Origin: Nostoc sp. FACHB-892
Lineage (GTDB): Bacteria; Cyanobacteriota; Cyanobacteriia; Cyanobacteriales; Nostocaceae
Assembly (NCBI RefSeq): GCF_014698795.1
Contig: NZ_JACJTR010000030.1
Coordinates: 1-64,000 of the forward strand
Direction: 5' to 3'
DNA: 64,000 nucleotides
Part shown: piece by piece, positions 26,582 to 35,450 of the stretch
Layout: each line of letters opens with the position of its first letter
Numbering within the stretch: position 1 is the stretch's first letter
Notes under the pieces: model-generated
What the model saw: the letters and a program-made list of their open reading frames with translations, nothing else
Database searches by the model: none
Told to the model about the DNA's origin: nothing
Position numbers and translations under genes: made by a program

Positions 26582-27565
26582 ATGATTACAATTAGCGAAA
26601 AGTTACCAAAAATTTCTGTAATTATCCCTGCCTATAATAGTGAAAAGACTATTGCCCACACAATTCAATCTGTTCTAAATCAAACTTTTACTGATCTAGA
26701 ATTAATTGTAATTAATGATGGTTCACAAGACTCAACATTAGAAATTGTTACACAAATCAAAGACCCACGAATAAAGGTATTTTCCTATTCTAATGCTGGC
26801 GGTAACGTCAGCCGTAACCGAGGGCTACAGCGTGCAGTTGGAGAATTTGTTAGTTTCTTAGATGCAGATGATCTTTGGACACCTGATAAACTTCAGTCTC
26901 AGTTAAAGGCTTTGCAAGAAAACGTTACTGCAAAAGTTGCTTACAGTTGGACTGATTATATTAATACAAATGGTGAATTTATACTTTCAGGCAAGCGGGT
27001 TAATGTAAATGGAAATGTTTATGAAAATTTATTACTAAATAACTTTTTAGAGAATGGTTCCAATCCTTTAATTTGTAGAAAATCTTTAATTACATTAAAT
27101 GGCTTTGACGAATCTCTTAGTGCGGCTCAGGATTGGGATATGTGGCTGCGATTAGCCTCTAAGTTTGATTTTATATGTGTACCATCTGTACAAATCTTAT
27201 ATCGCATAAGTACTAATTCAGTTTCTTGCAATCTTGCCAGGCAGGAAAAATCTTGCTTGCAAGTGCTTGAAAAAGCTTACAAGGAAAGACCTTCCGCACT
27301 AAAGCATAGTTGGAATGTAAGTTTGGCAAATTTGTACAAATACTTGGTCTGCAAAGCTCTACAAAAGCCGTTGAATAGACAAAAAGGTTTAACATCTGCC
27401 ATATTTTTATGGAAGTATTTCCTTCATGACCCCTCAAGACTTCAGAATATAAATTTCACCTTAAAACTGTTACTTAAAATTGTCATAATCCTTATCCTGC
27501 CTACCTTGCTAGACAGTATTACTAACCTAAGAAGGCAAAAAATTGAAACACTGTTCAACGGCTAG
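26582..27565 (+). CDS. hpsG: GT2 glycosyltransferase HpsG
   Basis: The 327-residue enzyme starts with the classical GT2 sequence ISVIIPAYNSEKTIAHTIQS, IVINDGSQDSTLEIV, then VSFLDADDLWTPDKL (DxD) and LSAAQDWDMWLRLA. It is closer to general GT2 capsule enzymes than to HpsE and HpsF. A hydrophobic C-terminal stretch (LLLKIVIILILPTLLDS) may anchor it at the membrane. It almost abuts hpsF and hpsH, consistent with a single transcript. Confidence 0.92.
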   Translation: MITISEKLPKISVIIPAYNSEKTIAHTIQSVLNQTFTDLELIVINDGSQDSTLEIVTQIKDPRIKVFSYSNAGGNVSRNRGLQRAVGEFVSFLDADDLWTPDKLQSQLKALQENVTAKVAYSWTDYINTNGEFILSGKRVNVNGNVYENLLLNNFLENGSNPLICRKSLITLNGFDESLSAAQDWDMWLRLASKFDFICVPSVQILYRISTNSVSCNLARQEKSCLQVLEKAYKERPSALKHSWNVSLANLYKYLVCKALQKPLNRQKGLTSAIFLWKYFLHDPSRLQNINFTLKLLLKIVIILILPTLLDSITNLRRQKIETLFNG

Positions 27566-27569
27566 GTAG

Positions 27570-28154
27570 TTGAAAAGCAACCAGAAGACCAAAATGGATA
27601 CCAGGGTGCATTTACCGTCTCGAATTAATGCAAAAAATCTTTTGAATAAGCACTCTAGTAGTGGTTTTACACTATTAGAAACTTTAGCAGTTATTTCATT
27701 AATTGGTATTTTAGCTACACTGGCAATACCCAACTGGCTAGCTTTTGTGCAGACTCGCCGTCTCAACACTGCCCAAAACGAAATTCACCTTGCTATGCAG
27801 CAAGCTCGAAGCCAAGCCACTAAAGAAAAGCTGACTTGGCAAGTCAGCATTCGTGAGCAAAACGGCATTGTTCAATGGGCGATTCATGCTGCTACAGTAA
27901 ACCCATCTGCTGCTAATTGGAACAACCTAGATTCCAGTGTGCGCTTAGATTCTGAGACTACTTTGCAACTGTCAAATGACATACGCAAAGTTCTATTTGA
28001 CTACAAAGGTAATGCTCAAAATCTAGGACGGATAACGTTATCAAGTAGGTCTGGTGGTAAAGTTAAGCGTTGTGTTATTATTTCAACGATTTTAGGAACA
28101 ATGCGAACTGCAAAGGAAAATACTACAACCGATGACGGCAAGTATTGCTATTAA
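27570..28154 (+). CDS. hpsH: GspH-type pseudopilin HpsH
   Basis: From the TTG at 27570 (AGGTAG just upstream) the protein has 194 residues; an ATG at 27594 is the alternative and would start MDTRVHLPSR. The prepilin site is G32/F33 with FTLLETLAVISLIGILATL and Glu at +5. The following PNWLAFVQTRRLNTAQ and the C-terminal VKRCVIISTILGTMRTAKE match HpsD closely. It follows hpsG by 4 bp. It is likely a second minor pseudopilin of the polysaccharide exporter. Confidence 0.88.
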   Translation: MKSNQKTKMDTRVHLPSRINAKNLLNKHSSSGFTLLETLAVISLIGILATLAIPNWLAFVQTRRLNTAQNEIHLAMQQARSQATKEKLTWQVSIREQNGIVQWAIHAATVNPSAANWNNLDSSVRLDSETTLQLSNDIRKVLFDYKGNAQNLGRITLSSRSGGKVKRCVIISTILGTMRTAKENTTTDDGKYCY

Positions 28155-28186
28155 GATATTTTTAGTTCACTCAAATAAGGTATTGC

Positions 28187-28834
28187 GTGCTGAACTTACC
28201 AGCAAATCGAAAACAGCACCTGATTATTTTTACTCGCTATCCAGAACCAGGGAAGACTAAAACCCGACTTATTCCTGCTTTGGGAACTGTTGGTGCTGCC
28301 AACCTTCAACGGGAAATGACTGAACATACAATATTTCAGGTTCAAGAATTGCAAAAAGTCATTGCCATATCTGTGGAAGTGCGGTTTGCAGGTGGCGATT
28401 TGCAACTTATGCAAAACTGGTTAGGGTTGGATTTAGTTTACCAGTTTCAAGGTGAAGGGAATCTAGGCTCGCGGATGGCGCGATCGCTTTTCGATGCCTT
28501 TCAATCTGGTGCAGAAAATGTAATTATCATCGGTACAGATTGTCCTGGAGTCAATGCCCAGATTCTAGCTACAGCCTTTGAAAAGTTACACACCTCTGAT
28601 CTGGTACTTGGCCCTGCGATCGATGGTGGATATTACTTAATTGGTTTGCGCCAACCCATCCCGGAGTTATTCGTTAACATCGAGTGGGGAACTGCTCAAG
28701 TATTCCAGAAAACCGTGGATATTGCCCAGAAACTGAATTTATCACATATAAACTTGTTGCCTCTTGCCGATGTTGACCGACCGGAGGATCTGCCGATTTG
28801 GGAACAAGCCCTTGCAGGGGAGATAGAAAAATGA
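28187..28834 (+). CDS. hpsI: TIGR04282-type glycosyltransferase, HpsI position
   Basis: This 215-residue protein is a nucleotidyl/glycosyl transferase-like member of the TIGR04282 family (arsenosugar-type glycosyltransferase). Motifs are IIFTRYPEPGKTKTRLIPAL at the N-terminus, IIIGTDCPGVNAQIL, GPAIDGGYYLIGLR and the C-terminal DVDRPEDLPIWEQ. The start is a GTG at 28187, 32 bp after hpsH. The symbol is given from its position in the hps locus and is less certain than the family. Its substrate in polysaccharide synthesis is unknown. Confidence 0.78.
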   Translation: MLNLPANRKQHLIIFTRYPEPGKTKTRLIPALGTVGAANLQREMTEHTIFQVQELQKVIAISVEVRFAGGDLQLMQNWLGLDLVYQFQGEGNLGSRMARSLFDAFQSGAENVIIIGTDCPGVNAQILATAFEKLHTSDLVLGPAIDGGYYLIGLRQPIPELFVNIEWGTAQVFQKTVDIAQKLNLSHINLLPLADVDRPEDLPIWEQALAGEIEK

Positions 28835-29201
28835 GGAGATAAGGAAGATATAGCAATTTTTGTATGGATGCAAAATACGCTACAGGCGCACAGCTAATTG
28901 TATGACCCGACAAAAGGCCCGTATTACAACCGACTGAAAACTGCAATAAGGGAGATCGGGTAATTAATCAGTCTTTTTTTACTACCCCGCATTAGCTTCG
29001 TATCTTCAAATACCAGGAATTTCCTGAAGACACTCTACATAACAAATGCTACTGTGGCCTAGTTGAAAACCAAGAGGCAGATAGCCTTTAACAGTATTGA
29101 ATCTGCTTTGTGTTTCTACACAAAAGTTACCATCATGGGCACAATATTCAAGTAGCTTGAAATATGAAAATCACTCGTATTCACCGCCAGTTTGAAAAAT
29201 T
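28835..29201. other. 367-bp gap between hpsI and hpsJ
   Basis: No gene, tandem repeat or strong hairpin is seen. A T7 run at 28974-28980 lacks a clear stem before it. The sequence just before hpsJ is AT-rich and could carry a separate promoter for hpsJ and the following glycosyltransferase. Confidence 0.45.
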
Positions 29202-30044
29202 ATGGTTAACCGTTTTCCTTCCATGACTACTGCCCTTACACTTAAAGTAGTTGGAATAATCTGCATTTTGTCCTTTTTCGTTGACTTTTTTATTCTATTG
29301 TTACCCTTTCAACCAACTGATCGGGTATGGCAAATCAACTTGGCAACAGCGGTAGTTGATCGGGGAATTGTTCCTTTAGTAGGTTTGGGACTTCTATTTG
29401 CTGCCTATTGGATTGATAGTACTGATGCAGGAGGTGATCGCCCTCAAGGTATCGATTTAAGATTTCCTGCTGTGATCCTCTCAAGTATTTTAGGGTTGAT
29501 GTTTTTGCTGATTTTTCCCCTACACCTCAATAACGTCAATCAAGCTAAGACTCAAACACTCAATCGAATCACCCAAGAAGCAGATCAGGCAGAAAATCAA
29601 CTGAACGCTCGGTTATCACAATTGCAAGCACAATTGAATACTGAGCAAGGAAAAGCTCAACTAGAGCAACTGCGAAACCAAACTAAAGCTCAGTTTAGTG
29701 AAATCCTTAAGGATGACCAAAGATATAAGCAAGCACTTGAAAGTCCTCAAATTCCTGCAAATATCAAAGATTTGTTGAGGAAGGCTAAAACAGATCCCCA
29801 AGCACTTAACACAGCTATCGAACAACAAACAGATATTAAGACGCTGCAAAGTCAACAACTAAGCCAAGTTCGCCAGCGCAGAGACGAAGCACAGCAACAA
29901 GCTAGAGATAATGCTTGGAAGTCTGGACTGCGGATTGGGATTAGCAGTTTGCTGTTGTCTATTGGTTACATTATCATCGGCTGGACAGGCTTAAAAGGCA
30001 GGGGTGCTGTACAAGGTGGTAAACCTAGAGCTACTACACGCTAA
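29202..30044 (+). CDS. hpsJ: HpsJ family membrane protein
   Basis: The 280-residue protein has hydrophobic helices near residues 13-36, 45-65 and 90-108, then a long Gln-rich coiled coil (about 115-240, LNARLSQLQAQLNTEQ and IEQQTDIKTLQSQQLSQV) and a final helix LRIGISSLLLSIGYIIIGW. This arrangement (membrane anchor, coiled coil, membrane anchor) is that of the HpsJ family found in hps loci. It probably scaffolds the polysaccharide export apparatus at the inner membrane; no enzymatic motif is present. The second ATG at 29223 is an alternative start. Confidence 0.85.
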   Translation: MVNRFPSMTTALTLKVVGIICILSFFVDFFILLLPFQPTDRVWQINLATAVVDRGIVPLVGLGLLFAAYWIDSTDAGGDRPQGIDLRFPAVILSSILGLMFLLIFPLHLNNVNQAKTQTLNRITQEADQAENQLNARLSQLQAQLNTEQGKAQLEQLRNQTKAQFSEILKDDQRYKQALESPQIPANIKDLLRKAKTDPQALNTAIEQQTDIKTLQSQQLSQVRQRRDEAQQQARDNAWKSGLRIGISSLLLSIGYIIIGWTGLKGRGAVQGGKPRATTR

Positions 30045-30134
30045 TCCTTTTAGGAGTGGGAAGTAAAGAAGAATAACTTCTAACTTCTAACTCCTAACTC
30101 CTAACTTTTAACTTTTAACTATAAAACTTGGGTA

Positions 30135-31043
30135 ATGTTCTCAATTTACATACTGACATATAACGAAGAACTAGATATTGCTGCTTGTATCGAATCGGCG
30201 ATGCTATCGGATGACATAATTGTTGTGGATTCATGCAGTAGCGATCGCACTGTAGAAATCGCTAGTCGCTATCCCATCCGCGTCGTCCAACACGCTTTTG
30301 AAAGCCACGGACGCCAACGCACCTGGATGTTAGAGTCTATCCCTCCAAAGCACGAATGGGTTTATATTCTTGAAGCTGACGAGCGCATGACACCAGAACT
30401 ATTCGCGGAATGCGAAAAGGTAAGTCAGAATCCAGATTACATCGGTTACTACGTGGCTGAACGTGTCATGTTCATGAATCATTGGATTCGCTACAGCACA
30501 CAGTATCCCCGTTACCAAATGCGCCTCTTTTGCCACGGTAAAGTCTGGTTTACAGACTACGGTCATACTGAGCGGGAAGTTTGTGAGGGTGCAACTAGCT
30601 TTTTAAAAGAAACATACCCACACTACACTTGTAGCAAAGGTTTGAACCGTTGGATTGACAAGCATAACCGTTATTCTACAGATGAAGCTCAAGAAACGCT
30701 GTATCAGCTAGAACAAGGAAAAGTTAACTGGCGAGATTTATTCTTTGGCAAATCGGAAGTCGAAAAACGCCGCGCCTTGAAAGATTTGTCTTTGCGTTTA
30801 CCCGCCAGACCATTGCTACGGTTTATATATATGTATTTTATCTTAGGCGGGTGTTTAGATGGACGCGCCGGACTTGCTTGGTGTACATTGCAGGCATTCT
30901 ACGAATACCTGATTTTGCTCAAAGTCTGGGAAATGAAGTATCTACCAAAACCTAATTTAGACACAACGGCAATTCTGGCACAAGAGAGTACACAACAGGT
31001 GCAGTGTGCTGATTCTGAAACAACACAGGCTGATGTGGCGTGA
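30135..31043 (+). CDS. hpsK: GT2 glycosyltransferase, HpsK position
   Basis: The 302-residue enzyme resembles the WaaE/KdtX-type branch of family 2: FSIYILTYNEELDIAACIES, IIVVDSCSSDRTVEIA, EWVYILEADERMTPEL and YPRYQMRLFCHGKVWF. The C-terminal part contains FIYMYFILGGCLDGRAGLAW, a conserved amphipathic or membrane-associated segment. These enzymes transfer a sugar to a lipid-linked or core oligosaccharide. It is the last gene of the hps run, 90 bp after hpsJ across a heptamer-repeat spacer. The symbol is by position. Confidence 0.8.
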   Translation: MFSIYILTYNEELDIAACIESAMLSDDIIVVDSCSSDRTVEIASRYPIRVVQHAFESHGRQRTWMLESIPPKHEWVYILEADERMTPELFAECEKVSQNPDYIGYYVAERVMFMNHWIRYSTQYPRYQMRLFCHGKVWFTDYGHTEREVCEGATSFLKETYPHYTCSKGLNRWIDKHNRYSTDEAQETLYQLEQGKVNWRDLFFGKSEVEKRRALKDLSLRLPARPLLRFIYMYFILGGCLDGRAGLAWCTLQAFYEYLILLKVWEMKYLPKPNLDTTAILAQESTQQVQCADSETTQADVA

Positions 31044-31128
31044 AAGAGATTGGAGATTAGAAGGAATCCCAGTAAAATCAACAAGCAGCGATTGGAGGGT
31101 ACGCGATCGCAAAATCAGAATTCAGAAG

Positions 31129-31158
31129 TAGGGACGCACAGTTAGCTACGCGTCCCTA
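31129..31158 (+). terminator. Hairpin downstream of the hps run
   Basis: TAGGGACGC (31129-31137) pairs perfectly with GCGTCCCTA (31150-31158) across a 12-base loop. It is 86 bp after the last hps-type gene. No U-run follows directly (TCGCGTTTTCC), so it may be a weak terminator or one of the TAGGGACGC dispersed repeats of Nostoc. Confidence 0.45.
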
Positions 31159-31570
31159 TCGCGTTTTCCACGTTAAACACCATAATAAATTAATATTTTT
31201 AACAGAGCATTTCATAAAAGCCGCACCTGCTCAAATGTCAGTGACTGACCAAATAAAATAATTCTTCTCTTTATCGGCTCTGACTTTTACAATCACGAGC
31301 AGCTTTTGATTGAGCGCGGTAGATTAGTAATACCCAAGAGACTTGCAACAATGATTTACAAGTCTTACAAAGAAAAGTAACATCCTTTGAGAATAACCAG
31401 TCGGCATTGGATTGGTTAATGTCTATGTGTATGCTTGTAGGAAAATAGCTGATTTCCAGCAACAAGTACGTGTTTTTGCGGCGGCAGCCAAGCTGCTAGC
31501 GTTTTGGACAGTTACTTGCGGTAGAAACTGCCTAAAGTTAAAGTCTTCGGAATTTGACGAATCTGCTGGT

Positions 31571-32335
31571 ATGAATACCAATAACAAAAGTTCCTCTAGC
31601 TTAAAACAGGAGAATCGGGGCTTGGTAATCGATCGCCTAAAACAGGACTTAAAAAACGACCTGATCGCTGGTTTGTTGGTAGTAATTCCCCTTGCAACCA
31701 CTATTTGGCTAACGATTACCATTGCTACTTGGGTAATCAACTTCCTCACCCAAATCCCCAAACAACTAAATCCCTTTGATGGGTTAAATCCATTCTTGGT
31801 AAATCTACTGAATCTATTGGTAGGTTTAGCTGTACCACTACTAAGCATCTTATTGATGGGCTTGATGGCTCGGAATATTGCTGGTAGGTGGTTGTTAGAT
31901 TTTGGTGAGCGATTTTTACAGGCAATTCCTTTAGCAGGACAGGTATACAAAACGCTAAAACAGCTTTTAGAAACAATATTAAAAGATTCTAATGGCAAGT
32001 TTCGTCGGGTAATTTTGGTAGAGTATCCCCGTCGAGGCATTTGGGCGATCGCTTTTGTCACTGGTGTAATCAGCAGTGATATCCAAGCCCAAATGTCTCG
32101 CCCCGTGCTAAGTGTTTTTATACCCACCACCCCGAATCCGACTACTGGATGGTACGCAGTCGTTCCTGAAGACGAGGTGGTAAACCTCTCCATATCAATT
32201 GAAGACGCTTTTAAAATAGTTGTATCAGGTGGGATTGTCGCCCCCAATACGCCCTTACTTTTCCCCAAAGAGTCCACACTAGAAATAAAACACGACGAAA
32301 TCAAGCAGCAGGTTATTCCCGTTGAAGAAACTTAA
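31571..32335 (+). CDS. DUF502 membrane protein
   Basis: The family sequence begins at ATG 31571 (MNTNNKSSSSLKQENRG); the open frame extends 53 codons upstream without family similarity, so I place the start here. The protein is about 254 residues with two hydrophobic helices (LIAGLLVVIPLATTIWLTIT and VNLLNLLVGLAVPLLSILLM), then IPLAGQVYKTLKQLLETI and the beta-rich PTTPNPTTGWYAVVPEDEV. DUF502 proteins are widespread in cyanobacteria and plants, where a homologue is LIKE COV; the molecular role is unknown. nusB follows 122 bp downstream. Confidence 0.85.
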   Translation: MNTNNKSSSSLKQENRGLVIDRLKQDLKNDLIAGLLVVIPLATTIWLTITIATWVINFLTQIPKQLNPFDGLNPFLVNLLNLLVGLAVPLLSILLMGLMARNIAGRWLLDFGERFLQAIPLAGQVYKTLKQLLETILKDSNGKFRRVILVEYPRRGIWAIAFVTGVISSDIQAQMSRPVLSVFIPTTPNPTTGWYAVVPEDEVVNLSISIEDAFKIVVSGGIVAPNTPLLFPKESTLEIKHDEIKQQVIPVEET

Positions 32336-32457
32336 AATCAATCTGGCAAAGTCACAAGCAAATGCGTAATGTTGTTGTTTGACTGTGCCAAAATTGATAG
32401 AATTATAAGTTTGTCCTGCCTAGTTAATCAGTTCTTGCACAATCACCCCTCAGTTTT

Positions 32458-33099
32458 ATGCAACCTCGTAAACCCCAGCAAATTGCTCGTGAATTGGCGC
32501 TTTTAAGCCTTAGCCAATTGCCAGTAAACCCCAAAAAATTAGATAAATTGGAAGATGATCAACTAGTATCTAAGTTGGTGCTAGGAGCAGTACGCACTCT
32601 GACTTCAGAAGTGCAAGATACCCTCGATAATGCCGCAGGTGAACTGCAACGCAGTAATGACCGCCTTTTAAGTAGCCAAACTCGAGCCTCTGACCTCAAT
32701 TCTGCTCGAACAATGCTCCAAGAAGCGATCGCCTGTACCCAGACAGCAATCAATCAGTTGGGTACAGCAATGGATTTCCCAGTATTGATTCAGCTAGCGA
32801 ATCAGGATAAGGGAGTTCGTAATTACGCTAAAGAGCTTGTGATTACCGTCAACGAAAATCGACACATCATAGATGAACTCATTTCTACTGCCTTAGTAGA
32901 TTGGCAAGTAACTCGCCTCGCCCAAATTGACCGCGATATCCTGCAAATCGCTGTGGCAGAAATGAAGTTTTTGGGAGTTCCAGACAGCATTGCCATCAAC
33001 GAAGCCGTAGAGTTAGCCAAGCGCTACAGTGGAGACGATGGTCACCGATTTATTAACGGTGTTTTGCGCCGAGTTATTGAGCAGAAAAAAACAGCATAA
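32458..33099 (+). CDS. nusB: Transcription antitermination factor NusB
   Basis: NusB joins NusE (S10) on boxA RNA to support rRNA antitermination. The 213-residue form is the longer cyanobacterial type: an N-terminal helix pair (QIARELALLSLSQLPV), an inserted segment (about 55-110), and the conserved C-terminal core DRDILQIAVAEMKFLGVP, INEAVELAKRYSGDDGHRFI and NGVLRRVIE. ftsY lies 211 bp downstream, the usual cyanobacterial order. Confidence 0.95.
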   Translation: MQPRKPQQIARELALLSLSQLPVNPKKLDKLEDDQLVSKLVLGAVRTLTSEVQDTLDNAAGELQRSNDRLLSSQTRASDLNSARTMLQEAIACTQTAINQLGTAMDFPVLIQLANQDKGVRNYAKELVITVNENRHIIDELISTALVDWQVTRLAQIDRDILQIAVAEMKFLGVPDSIAINEAVELAKRYSGDDGHRFINGVLRRVIEQKKTA

Positions 33100-33309
33100 T
33101 TCTTACTATTGCCGTGGAGAAAAGTCTGTAGCCGCTTCTGCGGCTTCCTCCGAGCGAACGTTCAAAGCGAAGCTCCTGTTATAGCGATTCTTTTCAAAGT
33201 AGCGTTGAAAGGTGAGGATAACCGGGAAGTTTTCACCACAAGAAAAAGTGCAAACTTAAATTAAACTCATAACTTATAACTTATAATTCATAGAACTAAT
33301 ACTGCTGCA

Positions 33310-34962
33310 ATGGTTTTTAATTGGTTCCGTCGTAAATATAACGATTCCTCTGAGACTCCCTCTGATAAAAAACAGGAAGAAACTCCTCCTGCACAAGAAC
33401 CCCAACCAGAGCCAGCCGAAACGTCAACACCAACTGCTGAAACTGCACCAGACTTGTTAGCGTTTGCTAAAGCTGCCTACAAAAATATTCAGCAAAAACA
33501 ACAAGTCGAGGTAGTAGAAACTCCGCCTGATTCAGCCGATAACTCAGCAGAACCTGAAACCGTAGAAACGGCAATTACGGAAATCACTGAACCAGAAACA
33601 ACTGAGGAACCTGTTAGTACAACCCCAGAAACAGCACCTCCAGAAGTTATTCAAGCTGCTACTGAGGAAGAAAGCACAGAAGATTCCTTAGTAGCAGCAA
33701 TTGCTGAAGTTCCAGATGTTGAAAGCCCAGAAATAACGACAAGTGAAACTGAACCAACATCTATTGAAACACTAGTTACGCTAGAGGCAACACAGCCAAC
33801 AGCACCAGCCACCTCATCCTTCTTACAACGAGCAGCAGCAGAACGCCAAGCCAAGCTGGAACAACTAATAGCCACCGCGATTGAAGTCCCAGAACCGGAG
33901 GTAGTACAGCCGGTAGCTGCAACCTTGGAGACAGGAGAGGAAATTCCCGGACTGGTATTTGATGATGGATTTGTCTGGTCAGCGAAAGTTTTAGCAGCTC
34001 AAGGTAGAAGTCCAGAAGACGTTTCTATTGAAGAAATTACCTGGCTGAAAAAGCTCCGGCAAGGGTTAGACAAAACTCGGCGGAGTATTCTCAACCAACT
34101 GAAGGCGATCGTTGGTCAAGGGCCGCTTAACCAAGCTGCTGTCACGGAAATAGAGGCATTGCTCCTGCAAGCTGATGTGGGTGTAGAGGCGACGGACTTT
34201 ATTATTAATGCCCTACAGACAAAACTTCGAGAAGAAGTTACTGCACCTGAAGAAGCGATCGCTTATCTGAAAAAAATCCTCCGGGATATGCTAGATGCAC
34301 CAAGCATTGCATCCCAAAAAACTAGCTTTACCCCAGAAAAAGAAATCCTGAATATTTGGTTAATCACTGGGGTGAATGGTGCCGGTAAAACCACTACCAT
34401 CGGCAAAATTGCCCACTTGGGACAAAAATCTGGTTATAAATGCTTGATTGGCGCAGCAGACACCTTCCGCGCCGCCGCCGTCGAACAGGTGAAAGTTTGG
34501 GGTAGTAGAAGTGGTGTAGAAGTAATTGCCAATCCGGGAAAGAATACAGATCCGGCAGCAGTTGTATTTGATGCGATCGCAGCCGCTCAAGCGCGGCAAA
34601 CAGAATTACTTCTAGTAGATACAGCTGGGCGACTGCAAAACAAGAAAAATTTAATGGACGAACTCGGAAAAATCCGGCGAATTATCGACAAAAAAGCCCC
34701 AAATGCGAAAGTAGAATCTCTTTTAGTTCTAGATGCCACTTTAGGTCAAAATGGACTGCGGCAAGCCGAAGTTTTCTCCCAAGCTGCCCAACTAAGTGGC
34801 GTTGTCTTAACCAAGCTAGATGGCACTGCCAAAGGCGGTGTTGCCCTTGCCGTTGTGCAACAGTTAGGTTTACCCATTCGCTTTATTGGTGCTGGCGAAG
34901 GAATTGAAGATTTGCGTCCCTTTTCTAGCTATGAGTTTGTCGAAGCTCTATTAAGCGGCTAA
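33310..34962 (+). CDS. ftsY: Signal recognition particle receptor FtsY
   Basis: FtsY is the SRP receptor GTPase that brings ribosome-nascent chains to the membrane translocon. The first 210 residues are a strongly acidic, low-complexity A domain (Glu, Thr and Pro rich) that mediates membrane association. The NG domain follows, with G1 TGVNGAGKTTTIGKIA near residue 353, DTFRAAAVEQ, DTAGRLQNKKNLMDEL near 435, TKLDGTAKGG and FIGAGEGIEDLRPF at the end. Length of 550 is normal for cyanobacteria, which have long A domains. Confidence 0.97.
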   Translation: MVFNWFRRKYNDSSETPSDKKQEETPPAQEPQPEPAETSTPTAETAPDLLAFAKAAYKNIQQKQQVEVVETPPDSADNSAEPETVETAITEITEPETTEEPVSTTPETAPPEVIQAATEEESTEDSLVAAIAEVPDVESPEITTSETEPTSIETLVTLEATQPTAPATSSFLQRAAAERQAKLEQLIATAIEVPEPEVVQPVAATLETGEEIPGLVFDDGFVWSAKVLAAQGRSPEDVSIEEITWLKKLRQGLDKTRRSILNQLKAIVGQGPLNQAAVTEIEALLLQADVGVEATDFIINALQTKLREEVTAPEEAIAYLKKILRDMLDAPSIASQKTSFTPEKEILNIWLITGVNGAGKTTTIGKIAHLGQKSGYKCLIGAADTFRAAAVEQVKVWGSRSGVEVIANPGKNTDPAAVVFDAIAAAQARQTELLLVDTAGRLQNKKNLMDELGKIRRIIDKKAPNAKVESLLVLDATLGQNGLRQAEVFSQAAQLSGVVLTKLDGTAKGGVALAVVQQLGLPIRFIGAGEGIEDLRPFSSYEFVEALLSG

Positions 34963-35120
34963 TTGGGAGTTAAATGTTTTTTCTTGACAAATAATAAATT
35001 TAGGGATAATTGATCTGGTATTATCACTTGAACTAATTAAAAAGAAAAGACTAGAAACAGATCAAGTTCTATAAATCATGAGTTTGTCAGCATAAATGGG
35101 TAACTTTTGTTAAAATCTCA

Positions 35121-35162
35121 AACTAATGCCCTTTTTTCACGCTCTGAATGGGCATTTAGTTG
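35121..35162 (+). terminator. Hairpin downstream of ftsY
   Basis: AACTAATGCCC (35121-35131) pairs with GGGCATTTAGTT (35150-35161) with one bulged base, loop of about 18 bases including a T6 run. It lies 160 bp after the ftsY stop and could end ftsY transcription, although it lacks a trailing U-tract. Confidence 0.5.
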
Positions 35163-35219
35163 CAACACGCAAAACTCCGGAAGCTTCCATTTTGTAGCAA
35201 TTTAAAGGGCAAGCAAGAC

Positions 35220-35450
35220 GCTCACCCCCACAAATACAACTATTGGAGGATGGACAGCAGTCTAACGGTGAGCAATGCGTAGGGGAGCCAGCGCGGATGA
35301 ATCCAGCACTGTGGAAGGTTTTGCCTCCACAGGTTGGTTGTGTTGACTATAGCGACTTGTAGTCCTCGCTTTGCGAACAGCAAGCGCAGGGGCAACTACA
35401 GGAGAAGGAACTGCGTTCGGGAGTTGGGAGAGCTGCACACTGCACGTAAT
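35220..35450 (+). ncRNA. Candidate structured noncoding RNA (HEARO/OMEGA-like?)
   Basis: Several strong helices are nested within about 230 bases: GCTCACC (35220) with GGTGAGC (35267); CTGTGGAAGG (35309) with GCCTCCACAG (35323), one bulge; TGTAGT (35358) with ACTACA (35395), enclosing CGCTTTGC-GAACA-GCAAGCG (35367-35386); and AACT...AGTT at about 35409-35425. The GC content is higher than the flanks, and reading frames here show no protein features. The overall layout and motifs such as GCAGTCTAACGGTGAGC remind me of the HEARO RNAs (OMEGA guide RNAs of IscB/IsrB nucleases) that are numerous in Nostocales. No IscB or IsrB gene follows, so it would be a standalone copy. Family assignment is from memory and unverified; boundaries are approximate. 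Confidence 0.45.

Noticed and set aside
31412..31570. 53-codon N-terminal extension of the DUF502 protein
   Set aside because: The family similarity starts at MNTNNKSSSS (31571); the upstream part is unlike any signal or domain and includes a GTCTAC-rich noncoding stretch.
31423..32304. 293-residue antisense frame over the DUF502 gene
   Set aside because: It mirrors a well-conserved DUF502 reading frame, has no recognisable domain and only exists because stops are rare opposite that frame.
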